From an uncultured Clostridia bacterium (lineage in GTDB: Bacteria; Bacillota; Clostridia; Oscillospirales; Acutalibacteraceae), in NCBI GenBank assembly GCA_937876375.1, contig CALEHY010000021.1:1-64000 (forward strand): a stretch of DNA of 64,000 bases, read 5' to 3'. The notes beneath the pieces were generated by a model. The model saw only the letters and a program-made list of their open reading frames with translations. It was not told the DNA's origin and did not search any database. Every line of letters starts with the position of its first letter. Position 1 is the first letter of the stretch. Shown in pieces: positions 16,473-26,761 of the stretch. A program made the position numbers and the translations under genes.

Positions 16473-17996
16473 CTATTTTTCTATTGATGGGTACATTCGT
16501 CTGTATAGTGCGTTGATATGCTTGAAATATTCTGTGTCGATGCTGTCGATTGTGTCCCTTGTGGTACGAAATCTCCAGTTTTTATCTGGCACACCAGGAA
16601 TATTCATTCTAGCATCAGCCCCAAAGCCGCACATATCCTGTAGTGCGATGATTGCAACATTTGAGGCGCTCTGCCATACAGCCTCTGTCACAGCTCTACA
16701 GCTACGGCTGTAGTATCCACCCTCGCCCCAGTTATCACCAGAAAAATGGCTGTATTCTAGGGCAAATTTGCGTTCCTGCTCACTTGCCTCCCATAGCCAT
16801 CCTAGTATGGTGTTGTTGTCGTGGGTGCCAACATAGTTGATAGAGTTTTTCTCTGCATTATGTGGCAAATGTGATGAGTCACCATTAGGGTCAAAACCGA
16901 ACTGAACAACCTTCATACCAGGAAATCCGGTGTCCTCTAATAACTCGACTACGTCCTCACCAAATACACCCAAATCCTCTGCAATAATAGGTGCATCCTT
17001 GCTAAATTCCTCAAATACTCTGTTGAAGAATTCCATTCTTGGTCCGTCTATCCATTCGCCAATCTTTGCTGTTTTGCTGTCGGCTGGTACAGCCCAGTAT
17101 GATGCAAATGCTCTGAAATGGTCTATTCTAACGGTGTCATAGGTCTTTAGTGCGTGACCAAGTCTGCTAATCCACCATGCGTAATTTTCCTTTTTCATAG
17201 CGTCCCAGTCGTAGATTGGGTTGCCCCATAGCTGTCCGTCCTCACTGAAATAATCTGGTGGTACTCCAGCTACCTTCTCTACTTTTAAGGTCTTTTCATC
17301 GATTAGGAACATTGGCAGATTTGACCATACGTCAACGCTGTCCATTGCTACATAAATTGGCATATCACCGATGATTGCAATACCCTTGTTATTTGCATAA
17401 GTCTTTAGCTCGTTCCATTGCTTGTAGAAAATATATTGTACGAATTTCCAGAATGCAGCCTTGTCCTCGTATGAATAAATGTCCTTTATGCACTCAAAAT
17501 AATGTGCGTGTTCATTGCTCCATTCCCACCATGGCTTGCCATCTTCAAGCTCCTTGACAGCCATATATGTGGCGTAGTCAGTAACCCATTCGTTGTCTAG
17601 CTCAAATTGCTTAACGCTTTTTGCAATATCTTCATTGATACGATTGAATGCAGTCTTTAGTAGCTCGAGTCTCTTTTTACTAGCAAATTCATACTCTGCT
17701 GTGTATGGAGAGCCATCGTAAATGTTTGTCCTTATCTCATCATCGGTCACTAGACCCATATCCTTTAGACCCTGTGGGTTGATATAGATATAGTTACCAG
17801 CGAATGCTGAAGGGGAGCAATATGGCGAATTGGCACTATCAATAGGGTTGAATGGTAGCACCTGCCAGTATGTGAAGCCCATATCAGCAATTCTATCTAC
17901 AAAATGCTTGGCGTTCTCATCGAATATGCCCACACCATATTCTGATGGCATAGAGCTGATATGTAGGAGCACGCCTGCACCTCTTTGTTTTAGCAT
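16473..17996 (-). CDS. malQ: 4-alpha-glucanotransferase (amylomaltase, GH77)
   Basis: Disproportionates maltooligosaccharides and releases glucose, linking starch or glycogen breakdown to central metabolism. The 507-residue protein begins MLKQRGAGVLLHISSMPSEY, with GVGIF and YWQVLPFNPI soon after. It carries the GH77 motifs VRIDHFRAFASYWAVP (nucleophile Asp), IAEDLGVFGEDV (acid/base Glu) and YVGTHDNNTILGW. The ATG at 17996 is chosen because GAGG lies eight bases upstream; a GTG at 18005 is also in frame. The gene is solitary but complements the glycogen operon at 43-49 kb. Confidence 0.94.
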   Translation of the reverse strand: MLKQRGAGVLLHISSMPSEYGVGIFDENAKHFVDRIADMGFTYWQVLPFNPIDSANSPYCSPSAFAGNYIYINPQGLKDMGLVTDDEIRTNIYDGSPYTAEYEFASKKRLELLKTAFNRINEDIAKSVKQFELDNEWVTDYATYMAVKELEDGKPWWEWSNEHAHYFECIKDIYSYEDKAAFWKFVQYIFYKQWNELKTYANNKGIAIIGDMPIYVAMDSVDVWSNLPMFLIDEKTLKVEKVAGVPPDYFSEDGQLWGNPIYDWDAMKKENYAWWISRLGHALKTYDTVRIDHFRAFASYWAVPADSKTAKIGEWIDGPRMEFFNRVFEEFSKDAPIIAEDLGVFGEDVVELLEDTGFPGMKVVQFGFDPNGDSSHLPHNAEKNSINYVGTHDNNTILGWLWEASEQERKFALEYSHFSGDNWGEGGYYSRSCRAVTEAVWQSASNVAIIALQDMCGFGADARMNIPGVPDKNWRFRTTRDTIDSIDTEYFKHINALYRRMYPSIEK

Positions 17997-18097
17997 ATTT
18001 TTCACCTCAAATTTATTCTAGTAAAGTGTAACACGATATAGGACAAAAATCAATATTATTAATATATAAATTATTTATAATTTTATTAATTTATATA

Positions 18098-18126
18098 TTG
18101 ATTATATAATATATATTTGCTATAAT
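18098..18126 (+). promoter_or_regulatory. Promoter of the miaB-ymcA-mutSL-miaA run
   Basis: TTGATT (18098-18103), a 17-base AT spacer and a perfect TATAAT (18121-18126), 36 bases before the miaB start. Confidence 0.7.
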
Positions 18127-18162
18127 TGTACAGAATGGAAAAGTATGAGTGGAGGTGTTTGT

Positions 18163-19581
18163 ATGGCTGTTAACACAAAACGAATTTCCAATGAAGAGCT
18201 CGATGAGCAGAGAGAATATACTGCCAAGACAGCAAGTGTTTTGGCTAGCAGATATACAGAGAAGCCACTTGCTTGTGTCGTAACCTATGGCTGTCAGCAG
18301 AATGTTGCTGATAGTGAGCATATCAAGGGTATGCTAGATGAGATGGGATACGGTTTCACAGAGGACAGACAAAAGGCAAAGCTCGTTATATTTAATACCT
18401 GTGCTGTTCGTGAGCATGCAGAGGATAGAGTGTTCGGCAATGTCGGTGCTCTGAAGAAATATAAGCTTGCTAATCCGGACGTCATTATTGCGCTATGTGG
18501 CTGTATGATGCAGCAAAAGCATATTGCTGATAAGATTAAGGAGTCGTTTCCATTCGTTGATTTGGTGTTCGGTACACATGTTGTGCACAAGCTACCACAA
18601 CTACTATTCACAGCACTCACTAGAAGGAAGAGGGTGTTTGAGCTACCAGATATGGATGGTGTTATCGCAGAGGGCGTTCCTGTCAAGCGTGACAATGAGC
18701 GTAAGGCTTGGATACCAATCATGTATGGTTGCAACAATTTCTGTTCCTATTGTGTTGTGCCTTATGTTCGTGGTAGAGAGCGTAGTCGTGAGGCTAGCGA
18801 CGTTATCGATGAATTTAAGTCATTGGTCGCAGAGGGTTATAAGGAGATTACACTCCTTGGTCAAAATGTTAATTCTTATGGCAAGGACTTGAACCCTAGG
18901 GTTACATTCTCTGAGCTACTAAGGACACTTAACGACCTTGATGGTGATTTCCGTATCAGATTTATGACCAGTCATCCAAAGGATTGCACAAAGGAGCTTT
19001 TGGAGACTATGGCTAGCTGTGACAAGGTTGCCACTCATCTTCATCTACCATTCCAGAGTGGTAATGACCGAGTGCTAAAGGCTATGAACCGTAGCTACAA
19101 TCGTGAGCGCTATCTAGAGCTCATCAATTATGCCAAGGAACTTATGGGTGATGAGCTATCGATAACTAGCGATATCATCGTTGGCTTTCCAGGGGAGACA
19201 TATGATGAGTTTTTGGACACTGTATCACTCGTAAAGGAGATAAAGGCTACCAGCCTGTTCACCTTTATCTATTCTCCAAGGGTTGGCACACCTGCTGCCG
19301 AAATGGATGACCCTATCTCTTATGAAGAAAAGTCAAAATGGCTAAGAGAGCTACTTGAGGTACAAGAGAAGATTTCTGCTGAGCAAATGGCTTTGCATAA
19401 GGGCAAAACATTCAAGTGCTTCGTTGTTGGACGAGGCAAAACTGGTGATAATTATCTTGCTGCCAGAACTGACGGCAATTTGATTATAGAATTTGTTGGT
19501 GGCGAAAGGCTCATCGGCACCTTCCAAAATATTAAAGTAACAGAGCCAATGACCTTTGTACTAAAGGGCGAACTTGTTTAA
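18163..19581 (+). CDS. miaB: tRNA-2-methylthio-N6-isopentenyladenosine37 methylthiotransferase
   Basis: A radical-SAM enzyme that adds a methylthio group to i6A37 in tRNAs reading UNN codons. The 472-residue protein has the N-terminal cluster domain with TYGCQQNVADSE and CGCMMQQ, the radical-SAM motif CNNFCSYCVVPYVRGRE (three Cys for a 4Fe-4S cluster), and a C-terminal TRAM domain. The ATG at 18163 is preferred to the ATG at 18145 because GGAGGTG lies five bases before it. miaA, which makes its i6A substrate, is five genes downstream in the same run. Confidence 0.95.
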   Translation: MAVNTKRISNEELDEQREYTAKTASVLASRYTEKPLACVVTYGCQQNVADSEHIKGMLDEMGYGFTEDRQKAKLVIFNTCAVREHAEDRVFGNVGALKKYKLANPDVIIALCGCMMQQKHIADKIKESFPFVDLVFGTHVVHKLPQLLFTALTRRKRVFELPDMDGVIAEGVPVKRDNERKAWIPIMYGCNNFCSYCVVPYVRGRERSREASDVIDEFKSLVAEGYKEITLLGQNVNSYGKDLNPRVTFSELLRTLNDLDGDFRIRFMTSHPKDCTKELLETMASCDKVATHLHLPFQSGNDRVLKAMNRSYNRERYLELINYAKELMGDELSITSDIIVGFPGETYDEFLDTVSLVKEIKATSLFTFIYSPRVGTPAAEMDDPISYEEKSKWLRELLEVQEKISAEQMALHKGKTFKCFVVGRGKTGDNYLAARTDGNLIIEFVGGERLIGTFQNIKVTEPMTFVLKGELV

Positions 19582-19608
19582 AACTTAATTTAGAAAGGAA
19601 ATAGAAAA

Positions 19609-20019
19609 ATGAGTTTAGAATCAGCACTAAGAGCACTTGGTAAGGAAATTCAGGCTGACCCAAGATTTGCAGCTCTTCAGGCAGCAGCTGCTGCTAATGA
19701 CGCAGACGAGACACTACAGAAGGATATGCAGGAGATGCAGCTTCTATCCCTAAAGTATCAGCAGGAGGCTGAAAAGGGTGAGGAGATGGATCAGGACAGA
19801 ATTGCACAGCTTCAGGAAGAGTATCAGAAGCTATATGAGAAGATTATGTCTGGTGAGAATATGCAGAAGTATTCTGCTGCTGCAGCAGAGATGGAGCAAA
19901 TGGCACAGTTCATTAGCTCAATGATCGGTCTATTCTTTGATGGACAGGATCCAGAGACTTGTGAGGTTCCAGCAGAGAACTGCACACATGATTGCAGCAC
20001 CTGTGGTGGCTGCCACTAA
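19609..20019 (+). CDS. ymcA: YlbF/YmcA-family protein with C-terminal Cys cluster (RicA-like)
   Basis: A 136-residue helical protein whose body (residues 1-105) matches the YlbF/YmcA fold: long amphipathic helices rich in Gln, Glu and Ala. It ends with six cysteines in the last 25 residues (starting CEVPAENCTHDC, then CGGC), probably a metal or Fe-S ligand set. In Bacillus subtilis the miaB-ymcA-...-mutS-mutL order is the same, and YmcA works with YlbF and YaaT in a complex reported to carry Fe-S clusters that promotes RNA processing by RNase Y. YmcA is therefore the best guess by position; YlbF is the alternative. Confidence 0.75.
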   Translation: MSLESALRALGKEIQADPRFAALQAAAAANDADETLQKDMQEMQLLSLKYQQEAEKGEEMDQDRIAQLQEEYQKLYEKIMSGENMQKYSAAAAEMEQMAQFISSMIGLFFDGQDPETCEVPAENCTHDCSTCGGCH

Positions 20020-20053
20020 TCACTAGCTAAACTATTGAAAGGATGGGAGAATA

Positions 20054-22687
20054 ATGGCAAAAAAAGGCGAGCTGTCACCAATGATGCAGCAGTATTTCCA
20101 AATAAAAAAAGAATATCCTGGCGTGTTGTTATTCTTCCGTCTTGGTGATTTTTATGAGATGTTTTTTGACGATGCCAAGACAGCATCAAGAGAGCTTGAC
20201 CTTGTCCTAACTGGACGAGATTGTGGTCAAGAGGAGAAAGCACCAATGTGTGGCGTTCCATTCCACAGTGCTGACGGATATATTGCAAGGCTTGTATCTC
20301 GTGGATATAAGGTTGCTATCTGTGAGCAGATGGAGGACCCTGCTACAACAAAGGGCATCGTTAAGAGAGATGTCGTAAGAATCATCACTCCTGGTACTGC
20401 TATTGAGAATGGCATACTTGAGGATGGAGTAAACAACTACCTCTGTGCTATCTGCAAGGGTGATGGCGAAACTGGTCTTTGCTTTGCAGACGTTTCTACT
20501 GGTGAGTTCCATATCACTGTAGTTGCAACAGCAGATGAAGAGGAGAATATTATCAATCAGCTTTCCACCTATTCACCAAAGGAGATTTTGATGAACAGTG
20601 TTGCTGGTGAGCTCGGCAAGGTTGTTAATTTTTGTAGTGTTAGATTGGATGCACAGCCAGAGATACTTGATGATGGTGCATTTGATTTTGACAATGCGAC
20701 TGATTTAATTCTCCAAACTATGAAGAGAGATGAGATAGCATCATTAAAGCTTGGTCATAGCAAGATGGCTGTGTCAGCGCTTGGTGCTGTAATTGGTTAT
20801 CTCCGTCAAACACGAAAGACCGATGAGCTAGAAACTCCTAGCGAAATCGAGTACTACGAGAACACAGAATTTATGGCACTTGATTTGAGTGCTAGACGAA
20901 ATCTTGAGCTTACAAAATCTATGATGACTGGTGACAAAAAGCATTCGCTTCTTTGGGTTATTGACAAGACAAAGACAGCGATGGGCAAGCGTATGCTTCG
21001 CTCATGGCTAGAGCGTCCACTCATCAGTGTGCCACAAATCATCAAGAGACAGAACGCTGTTGGTGAGCTTGTGGATGACAATATCGTTAGGGATGATATC
21101 AGAGAGGCATTGTCTAATATCAACGATATTGAGCGACTTATCAGCCGTATTGTTTACGGCACAGCTATTCCAAAGGAGCTACAGGCACTATCAACAGCGA
21201 TCAAGTGCTTGCCACCGATAAAGAGCACCTTGGCAGATTCTAACTCTGCTATGCTAAAGGCAGTTTGTAGCAATATCGATTTGCTAGAGGATGTTAGTCA
21301 TCTTATTGATTCTGCTATCAAGGATGAGCCAGCTACCTCTACTCGTGAGGGCAAAATCATCAGAGAAGGTTTCAACGCTGAAAGGGATGAGTTAGATGCT
21401 ATCCTACATGACGCTTCAACAATCCTCTCTGAAATTGAGGCTAGGGAGAAAGAGATTACCGGTATTCCAAAGCTTCGAGTATCCTACAACAAGGTGTTTG
21501 GTTATTATATTGAGGTAACTAATTCGTACAAGGACCTTGTTCCAGATACATATATCAGAAAGCAGACACTCACTAACGCAGAGAGATTTATTACCCAAGA
21601 GCTCAAGGAGGTCGAGGGCAAAATCCTTGGTGCAAAGGACAGAATTGTTGCTCTTGAGTATGAGATATACACCTCTGTTCGCAATCAGGTTGCTGGTGAG
21701 ATAGAGCGTATCCAGCGTACAGCAAAGGCTATCGCAAATCTCGATACACTCGCTTCTCTTGCAGAGGTTGCATATACAAACAATTACTGCTGTCCACAGA
21801 TTACTACCGACGGCATTATCGATATCAAGGACGGACGCCATCCAGTTGTCGAGGCACTACTCGATGACGCTGTGTTCGTACCTAACGACACGATGCTCGA
21901 TAAGGGTGCTAACAAATGTGCTATTATTACTGGTCCTAATATGGCTGGTAAATCGACCTTTATGCGTCAAACAGCACTTATATCCCTTATGGCACAGATC
22001 GGCTCATTCGTTCCAGCAAAGAGTGCTAAATTGTCTGTTGTTGATGCGATATTTACTCGTGTTGGTGCATCAGATGACCTTGCTACTGGACAGTCTACCT
22101 TTATGGTCGAGATGAATGAGGTTTCAACTATCCTAAAGAACGCTACTGCTGATTCGCTCATCATTCTTGATGAAATTGGTCGTGGTACCTCAACCTTTGA
22201 TGGTATGAGTATTGCTCGTGCAGTGCTCGAGTATGTTGTAAAGAAGATTGGTGCAAAGACATTGTTCGCTACCCACTATCATGAGCTTACAGCTATGGAG
22301 GGTATGCTTGATGGCGTTAACAACTATTCCATCGCTGTTAAGAAGCGTGGCGATGATATCACATTCCTTCGTCGTATCGTTCACGGTGGAGCAGACCAGA
22401 GCTTTGGTATCGAGGTTGCAAAGCTTGCTGGCATACCAAACACAGTTATCAAGCGTGCTAAATTGATACTTAAGGACCTTGAGTCCAACAAGATAGAGAT
22501 TGAGTTCAAGGCAGATGACGGAGTTGTTGAGGAGCCTACTGAGGAGGAAATTCAGTACAACTTCAAGACCAATTCTACTGACGAAATGCTAGAGCTCATC
22601 AAGACGATTGACATTAACACTCTCACTCCTATCGAGGCTATGCAGACCTTGTATGACCTAAAGAAGAAGGCAGAGGAATTGTCATAA
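20054..22687 (+). CDS. mutS: DNA mismatch repair ATPase MutS
   Basis: Recognises mismatches and small loops in DNA and recruits MutL. The 877-residue length is typical of MutS1. The N-terminal mismatch-binding segment contains the Phe-x-Glu pair in FRLGDFYEMFFDDA. The connector, lever and clamp follow, then the ATPase with Walker A GPNMAGKST (about residue 630), Walker B LIILDEIGRGTSTFDG and the ATHYHELTAME switch. It starts at ATG 20054 behind AAAGGATGGG and is followed 35 bases later by mutL. Confidence 0.96.
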   Translation: MAKKGELSPMMQQYFQIKKEYPGVLLFFRLGDFYEMFFDDAKTASRELDLVLTGRDCGQEEKAPMCGVPFHSADGYIARLVSRGYKVAICEQMEDPATTKGIVKRDVVRIITPGTAIENGILEDGVNNYLCAICKGDGETGLCFADVSTGEFHITVVATADEEENIINQLSTYSPKEILMNSVAGELGKVVNFCSVRLDAQPEILDDGAFDFDNATDLILQTMKRDEIASLKLGHSKMAVSALGAVIGYLRQTRKTDELETPSEIEYYENTEFMALDLSARRNLELTKSMMTGDKKHSLLWVIDKTKTAMGKRMLRSWLERPLISVPQIIKRQNAVGELVDDNIVRDDIREALSNINDIERLISRIVYGTAIPKELQALSTAIKCLPPIKSTLADSNSAMLKAVCSNIDLLEDVSHLIDSAIKDEPATSTREGKIIREGFNAERDELDAILHDASTILSEIEAREKEITGIPKLRVSYNKVFGYYIEVTNSYKDLVPDTYIRKQTLTNAERFITQELKEVEGKILGAKDRIVALEYEIYTSVRNQVAGEIERIQRTAKAIANLDTLASLAEVAYTNNYCCPQITTDGIIDIKDGRHPVVEALLDDAVFVPNDTMLDKGANKCAIITGPNMAGKSTFMRQTALISLMAQIGSFVPAKSAKLSVVDAIFTRVGASDDLATGQSTFMVEMNEVSTILKNATADSLIILDEIGRGTSTFDGMSIARAVLEYVVKKIGAKTLFATHYHELTAMEGMLDGVNNYSIAVKKRGDDITFLRRIVHGGADQSFGIEVAKLAGIPNTVIKRAKLILKDLESNKIEIEFKADDGVVEEPTEEEIQYNFKTNSTDEMLELIKTIDINTLTPIEAMQTLYDLKKKAEELS

Positions 22688-22722
22688 TCAAATATTAGTT
22701 TTTACAGAAAGAGGGTGACACC

Positions 22723-24597
22723 TTGCCAGAAATTAATATATTACCAAAAGAGGTATATCAGCTTATTGCAGCTGGTGAGGTTGTAGAACGCCCTTCATCT
22801 GTTGTTAAAGAAATGATAGAGAATTCTGTTGATGCTGGTGCAAAGAGTATCACTGTTGAAATCAAGAACGGTGGCTCAACCTATATCCGTATCACAGATG
22901 ATGGCTGTGGAATATCAAGGGACCAGGTTCGCAAGGTATTCGTATCACATGCCACAAGCAAAATCAAGGTGTCCGATGATTTGGATGCTATCGGTACTCT
23001 AGGCTTTAGAGGAGAGGCTATGGCTTCTATTTCTGCAGTGTCTAGGGTGGAGATGCTAACTCGTGCTATTGGCGAGAATATGGGCACTAGATATGAGATT
23101 GCTGGTGGTGAGGAGCTTGATTTGTCCGACGCTGGCTGTCCAGAGGGTACGACTATCGTCGTTCGTGATATATTCTTCAATACCCCAGCTCGTATGAAAT
23201 TTTTAAAGAAGGACGTTACCGAGGGCAACGCTGTTGCTGGTATCGTTGACAGAATGGCTATCAGCCACCCAGAGATTAGCTTTCGCTTTATTCGTGATGG
23301 CAAGCAGACACTCATCACCTCTGGTAATGGCGAGCTAAAGAGTGCTATCTATTCTGTCTTTGGCAGAGAATTTTCGGATAGCCTTATTGACGTTGATTAC
23401 AGCATTGATGGTATGCGTGTCAGCGGTGTGGTAACTAAGCCACATTCATCACGCAAGAGCAGAGCTATGCAGTTCTTCTTCATCAATTCTAGACTTGTTA
23501 AATCGCAGACAGCCATGGCAGCCTTGGAGCAGGCTTATAGAAACGCTATTATGGTTGGTCGTTTTCCTGGTTGTGTGCTAAATATAGAGTGTGACGCTTC
23601 GTTTGTTGATGTTAATGTTCATCCAGCGAAGATTGAGGTTCGCTTCGCTAATGAAAAGCCGATTTTTGAACTAGTATACTATGCTACAAAATCTGCTATC
23701 GAATCTGGCGACACCACAAAGCAAGCACAGTTCACCCAAAAGGCAACAGAGGTCACCTCATCTGGAAAGCTTGATTTCTTCAAGCGTGATGAAGACACTC
23801 CAAAGCAGATACAGTTCAAGCAGGAGAGCAGACCTAGCGACTTTTGGAGAGTGGAGAGCTCCGTAAAATATGAAAATGATTTGCCAAAGGCTACCGATAC
23901 TGTTCCACAGCAGGAGCGTATGTCTCGTGATGAGTTCAAGGCTAGCTTTACACAAAAGGTTGAGCCTACTGATGAGCCAAAGCCAACGGTAGTGCCAAAT
24001 CAGACTGCACCAGAGCAGACTGTTGATATCCCAGACTTTAGGATTATCGGTGAGGCGTTCAAAACATATATTCTGGTAGAGATTGATAACGATATGTTCA
24101 TCATCGACAAGCACGCTGCACATGAGCGTATGAATTTTGAGCGACTAAAGGCTAGCACTGTCATTAATTCACAAATTCTATTATCACCAGTCAGCGTTAG
24201 ATTGTCACCGGACGAATATTCTGCTGTTTGTGACAACATTGAGCTTTATGCCAAGTGTGGATTTTTGGTAGAGGATTTTGGCAACGAAACTGTTATCGTG
24301 CGTGAATGTCCGTCAATGCTTGATGGTGAGGATGTTGCAGATTTGATATATGAAACAGCTGGCAAGCTGCTTGATGGCAAGACCGATATTACACCAGAGC
24401 AGATGGACTGGATATTCCATTCTACCTCTTGTCGTGCTGCTGTTAAGGGTGGAGATTACACTAGCCCACAGGAGATAGAGCTGTTTGTTAAAAAGCTACT
24501 ATCTATGCCAAATATTCGCTATTGTCCACATGGTAGACCTGTTATGATAAAAATGTCAAAGTATGATATCGAAAAGCAGTTTGGCAGAATTCAGTAA
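22723..24597 (+). CDS. mutL: DNA mismatch repair protein MutL
   Basis: GHKL ATPase and nicking endonuclease of mismatch repair. The 624-residue protein shows IAAGEVVERPSSVVKE, DDGCGI, ATSKI and TLGFRGEAMASIS in the N-terminal ATPase. The C-terminal domain (from about 440) has the endonuclease motif DKHAAHERMNFE (DQHA-x2-E-x4-E type), TSCRAAVKGGD and CPHGRP, so the protein should nick DNA as in species without MutH. The start is TTG at 22723, with GAGGGTG placed correctly upstream and no suitable ATG nearby. The central linker (about 330-440) is low-complexity and variable. Confidence 0.95.
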   Translation: MPEINILPKEVYQLIAAGEVVERPSSVVKEMIENSVDAGAKSITVEIKNGGSTYIRITDDGCGISRDQVRKVFVSHATSKIKVSDDLDAIGTLGFRGEAMASISAVSRVEMLTRAIGENMGTRYEIAGGEELDLSDAGCPEGTTIVVRDIFFNTPARMKFLKKDVTEGNAVAGIVDRMAISHPEISFRFIRDGKQTLITSGNGELKSAIYSVFGREFSDSLIDVDYSIDGMRVSGVVTKPHSSRKSRAMQFFFINSRLVKSQTAMAALEQAYRNAIMVGRFPGCVLNIECDASFVDVNVHPAKIEVRFANEKPIFELVYYATKSAIESGDTTKQAQFTQKATEVTSSGKLDFFKRDEDTPKQIQFKQESRPSDFWRVESSVKYENDLPKATDTVPQQERMSRDEFKASFTQKVEPTDEPKPTVVPNQTAPEQTVDIPDFRIIGEAFKTYILVEIDNDMFIIDKHAAHERMNFERLKASTVINSQILLSPVSVRLSPDEYSAVCDNIELYAKCGFLVEDFGNETVIVRECPSMLDGEDVADLIYETAGKLLDGKTDITPEQMDWIFHSTSCRAAVKGGDYTSPQEIELFVKKLLSMPNIRYCPHGRPVMIKMSKYDIEKQFGRIQ

Positions 24598-24598
24598 T

Positions 24599-25516
24599 AT
24601 GGAAAAGAAAAAGATAATTTGTATAGTGGGTGCTACAGCGTCTGGCAAAACTGGTTTGTCTATTGCTCTTGCAAAGCGTATTGGTGGAGAGATTATCTCT
24701 GCTGACTCAATGCAGGTGTACAAGGATATGCCTATTGCTACAGCTGTTGCCACAGCAGATGAGCAAGATGGTGTGCCTCACTATTTGGTGGAGTTTTTGG
24801 ATAAGAATGAGTCCTTCTCTGTAGCAGATTTTGTATCCCTTGCTGGAGAGAGGATTGATGATATTATATCTCGTGGCAGAGTGCCAATCATCGTTGGTGG
24901 TACTGGGCTTTTTGTCGACAGCTTGGTAAAGGGCATTACTTTTTCTAGTGTTGGTGTCGATGATGATCTACGACAAAGACTGAATGAAAAATCGACTGAC
25001 GAACTTTATGATGAGCTGTTGTCTGTTGATGAGTCTGCTGCCAAGGATATTCATAAGAATAACAGAAAGCGTGTTATCAGAGCATTGGAGCTCTACTATG
25101 GTGGAGTGACCAAGACAGAGCAGAACGAATGCTCACAGCTTGTTGAGTCGCCATACGATGCTCTCTATATCGGTATTAACTACCGTGACAGAAAGAAACT
25201 ATATGACCGTATCAACCTTCGTGTTGATTTGATGATGGACTCTGGTCTGCTAGATGAGGCAAGACAGTCCTTGTCAGAGGTTGGTGCTACAGCCAAGCAG
25301 GCTATCGGTCATAAGGAGCTTAAGCCATATCTTGATGGTGATATTTCGCTTGATGAGGCTGTAGATAATTTAAAGAGAGAAACTCGTCATTATGCCAAGC
25401 GTCAGCTCACTTGGTTTAGACGAAATGATAGTATTAATTGGCTGTACAGTGATGAGCTTACAGCAAATGAACTGGTCGATAGTGCTGAAAGATTAGCACT
25501 AGATTTTGTAAAATAA
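24599..25516 (+). CDS. miaA: tRNA dimethylallyltransferase
   Basis: Adds the isopentenyl group to A37 of tRNAs that read UNN codons, giving the substrate of MiaB. The 305-residue protein starts MEKKKIICIVGATASGKTGL with a P-loop, then SADSMQVYKDM and GGTGLFVDSLVKG, and a C-terminal KQAIGHKEL segment. The ATG at 24599 is one base after the mutL stop, so it is probably translationally coupled. An earlier in-frame start inside mutL gives an unlikely extension. Confidence 0.95.
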   Translation: MEKKKIICIVGATASGKTGLSIALAKRIGGEIISADSMQVYKDMPIATAVATADEQDGVPHYLVEFLDKNESFSVADFVSLAGERIDDIISRGRVPIIVGGTGLFVDSLVKGITFSSVGVDDDLRQRLNEKSTDELYDELLSVDESAAKDIHKNNRKRVIRALELYYGGVTKTEQNECSQLVESPYDALYIGINYRDRKKLYDRINLRVDLMMDSGLLDEARQSLSEVGATAKQAIGHKELKPYLDGDISLDEAVDNLKRETRHYAKRQLTWFRRNDSINWLYSDELTANELVDSAERLALDFVK

Positions 25517-25534
25517 TTTTGAAAGGAGCTTTGT

Positions 25535-26761
25535 ATGAAGGGTATTAAGGACAAGAATGGCATAGCTATGTTTGTTGTTATCGTGTTAATATTCGTTTAT
25601 ATTGGATATCAGTGCTATACTGTTACTCATATTGGGCTCCAGACACAGACTGCTGTTACTACCACAGTGTATGAGAGCATTGATGCTCAAGCACTTATCA
25701 TTCGTGATGAGCACGCTATCGAAAAGAACGGTAGTGCTATCACTGTTCCATCACTTAATGATGGAGATAAGATTAACACTGGTGGTACTGTTGCATATAC
25801 ATTTGATTCGTCAGAGAGTGCTAATTCCTATGCTAGATATAACGAGATTATGGAGCAGCTTGAGTATTACGACTCTCTAGAGTCACAGACTGTTGGACAA
25901 GCTGCTAATGTTGAGTCAATCAACAAGCAGATTGATATCAATGTAGACAATTATATCCGTTCTTTGTATAACAACGAGAATGTCGATGATGCATCACAGC
26001 AGATTAATGGTGCACTTGTTCAGCGTCAGCTCATTATTGGTGAAAAGGTTGATTTTTCATCCATTACACAGGAGCTTCGCAAGGAGGCTGAGTCGTATGC
26101 CTCTGCTACAAAAACAGCAGGCTTCGTCACTACTGACAAGTCTGGTGTATTCTCTAGCTACACTGATGGATATGAGAATATCGTGCCTTATGACAAGGCT
26201 TGTGACCAGACTATTGATAGTATTAAAGAGGCTATTGGCAAGGTTGACAAATCTGCTGACAAAAAAACTAATAATATCGGAAAACTGATTACTAGCTACA
26301 ACTGGTATATCGAGATGGTAGTTCCTGCAGAAAAGGTCGTTAGCCTTTCTAATGGTGAGTATGTTGCCATTTCGCTAAAGAACAATGGTGCTAGAACACT
26401 TAATGCAAAGATTGTTGACGGTGCAGAGCCTGATATGGGCGTTAAGGAAACATTGTTGGTACTTCAGTGCAATGATATGAATGCTGATTTGGCGTCACTT
26501 CGTGTGGAGCAGATAGAGATTAGGTGCAAGAAATATGAGGGTGTCAAGGTCCCTATGGAAGCATTGCATGTAGTCGATGGCAAGAAGGGTGTGTTCGCCC
26601 TTATCTCTAGCCAGGTTAGATTTAGAACAGCAGACGTTATCTATTCTGATGATGATTGGGTGCTGCTGTCATATGATAAGGAGTCAAAGGACGGTATCCG
26701 TCTTTATGATAAAATAATTATTCAAGGAAAGGATTTAGAGGATGGAAAGGTTTATACCTGA
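25535..26761 (+). CDS. HlyD-like membrane-fusion family protein
   Basis: 408 residues with a short cytoplasmic start, one membrane helix (about residues 10-27) and a long extracytoplasmic part. Residues 45-90 and 210-290 look like the split lipoyl/barrel-sandwich halves of HlyD-type adaptors (DAQALIIRDEHAI, PSLNDGDKINTGGTV), separated by a helical coil (about 90-205). No exporter ATPase or permease is adjacent. In Clostridia a protein of this type is often found just before yggS and sepF, which I recall but cannot check here. It overlaps yggS by 20 bases. A role at the cell envelope or division site is inferred from position only. Confidence 0.7.
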   Translation: MKGIKDKNGIAMFVVIVLIFVYIGYQCYTVTHIGLQTQTAVTTTVYESIDAQALIIRDEHAIEKNGSAITVPSLNDGDKINTGGTVAYTFDSSESANSYARYNEIMEQLEYYDSLESQTVGQAANVESINKQIDINVDNYIRSLYNNENVDDASQQINGALVQRQLIIGEKVDFSSITQELRKEAESYASATKTAGFVTTDKSGVFSSYTDGYENIVPYDKACDQTIDSIKEAIGKVDKSADKKTNNIGKLITSYNWYIEMVVPAEKVVSLSNGEYVAISLKNNGARTLNAKIVDGAEPDMGVKETLLVLQCNDMNADLASLRVEQIEIRCKKYEGVKVPMEALHVVDGKKGVFALISSQVRFRTADVIYSDDDWVLLSYDKESKDGIRLYDKIIIQGKDLEDGKVYT

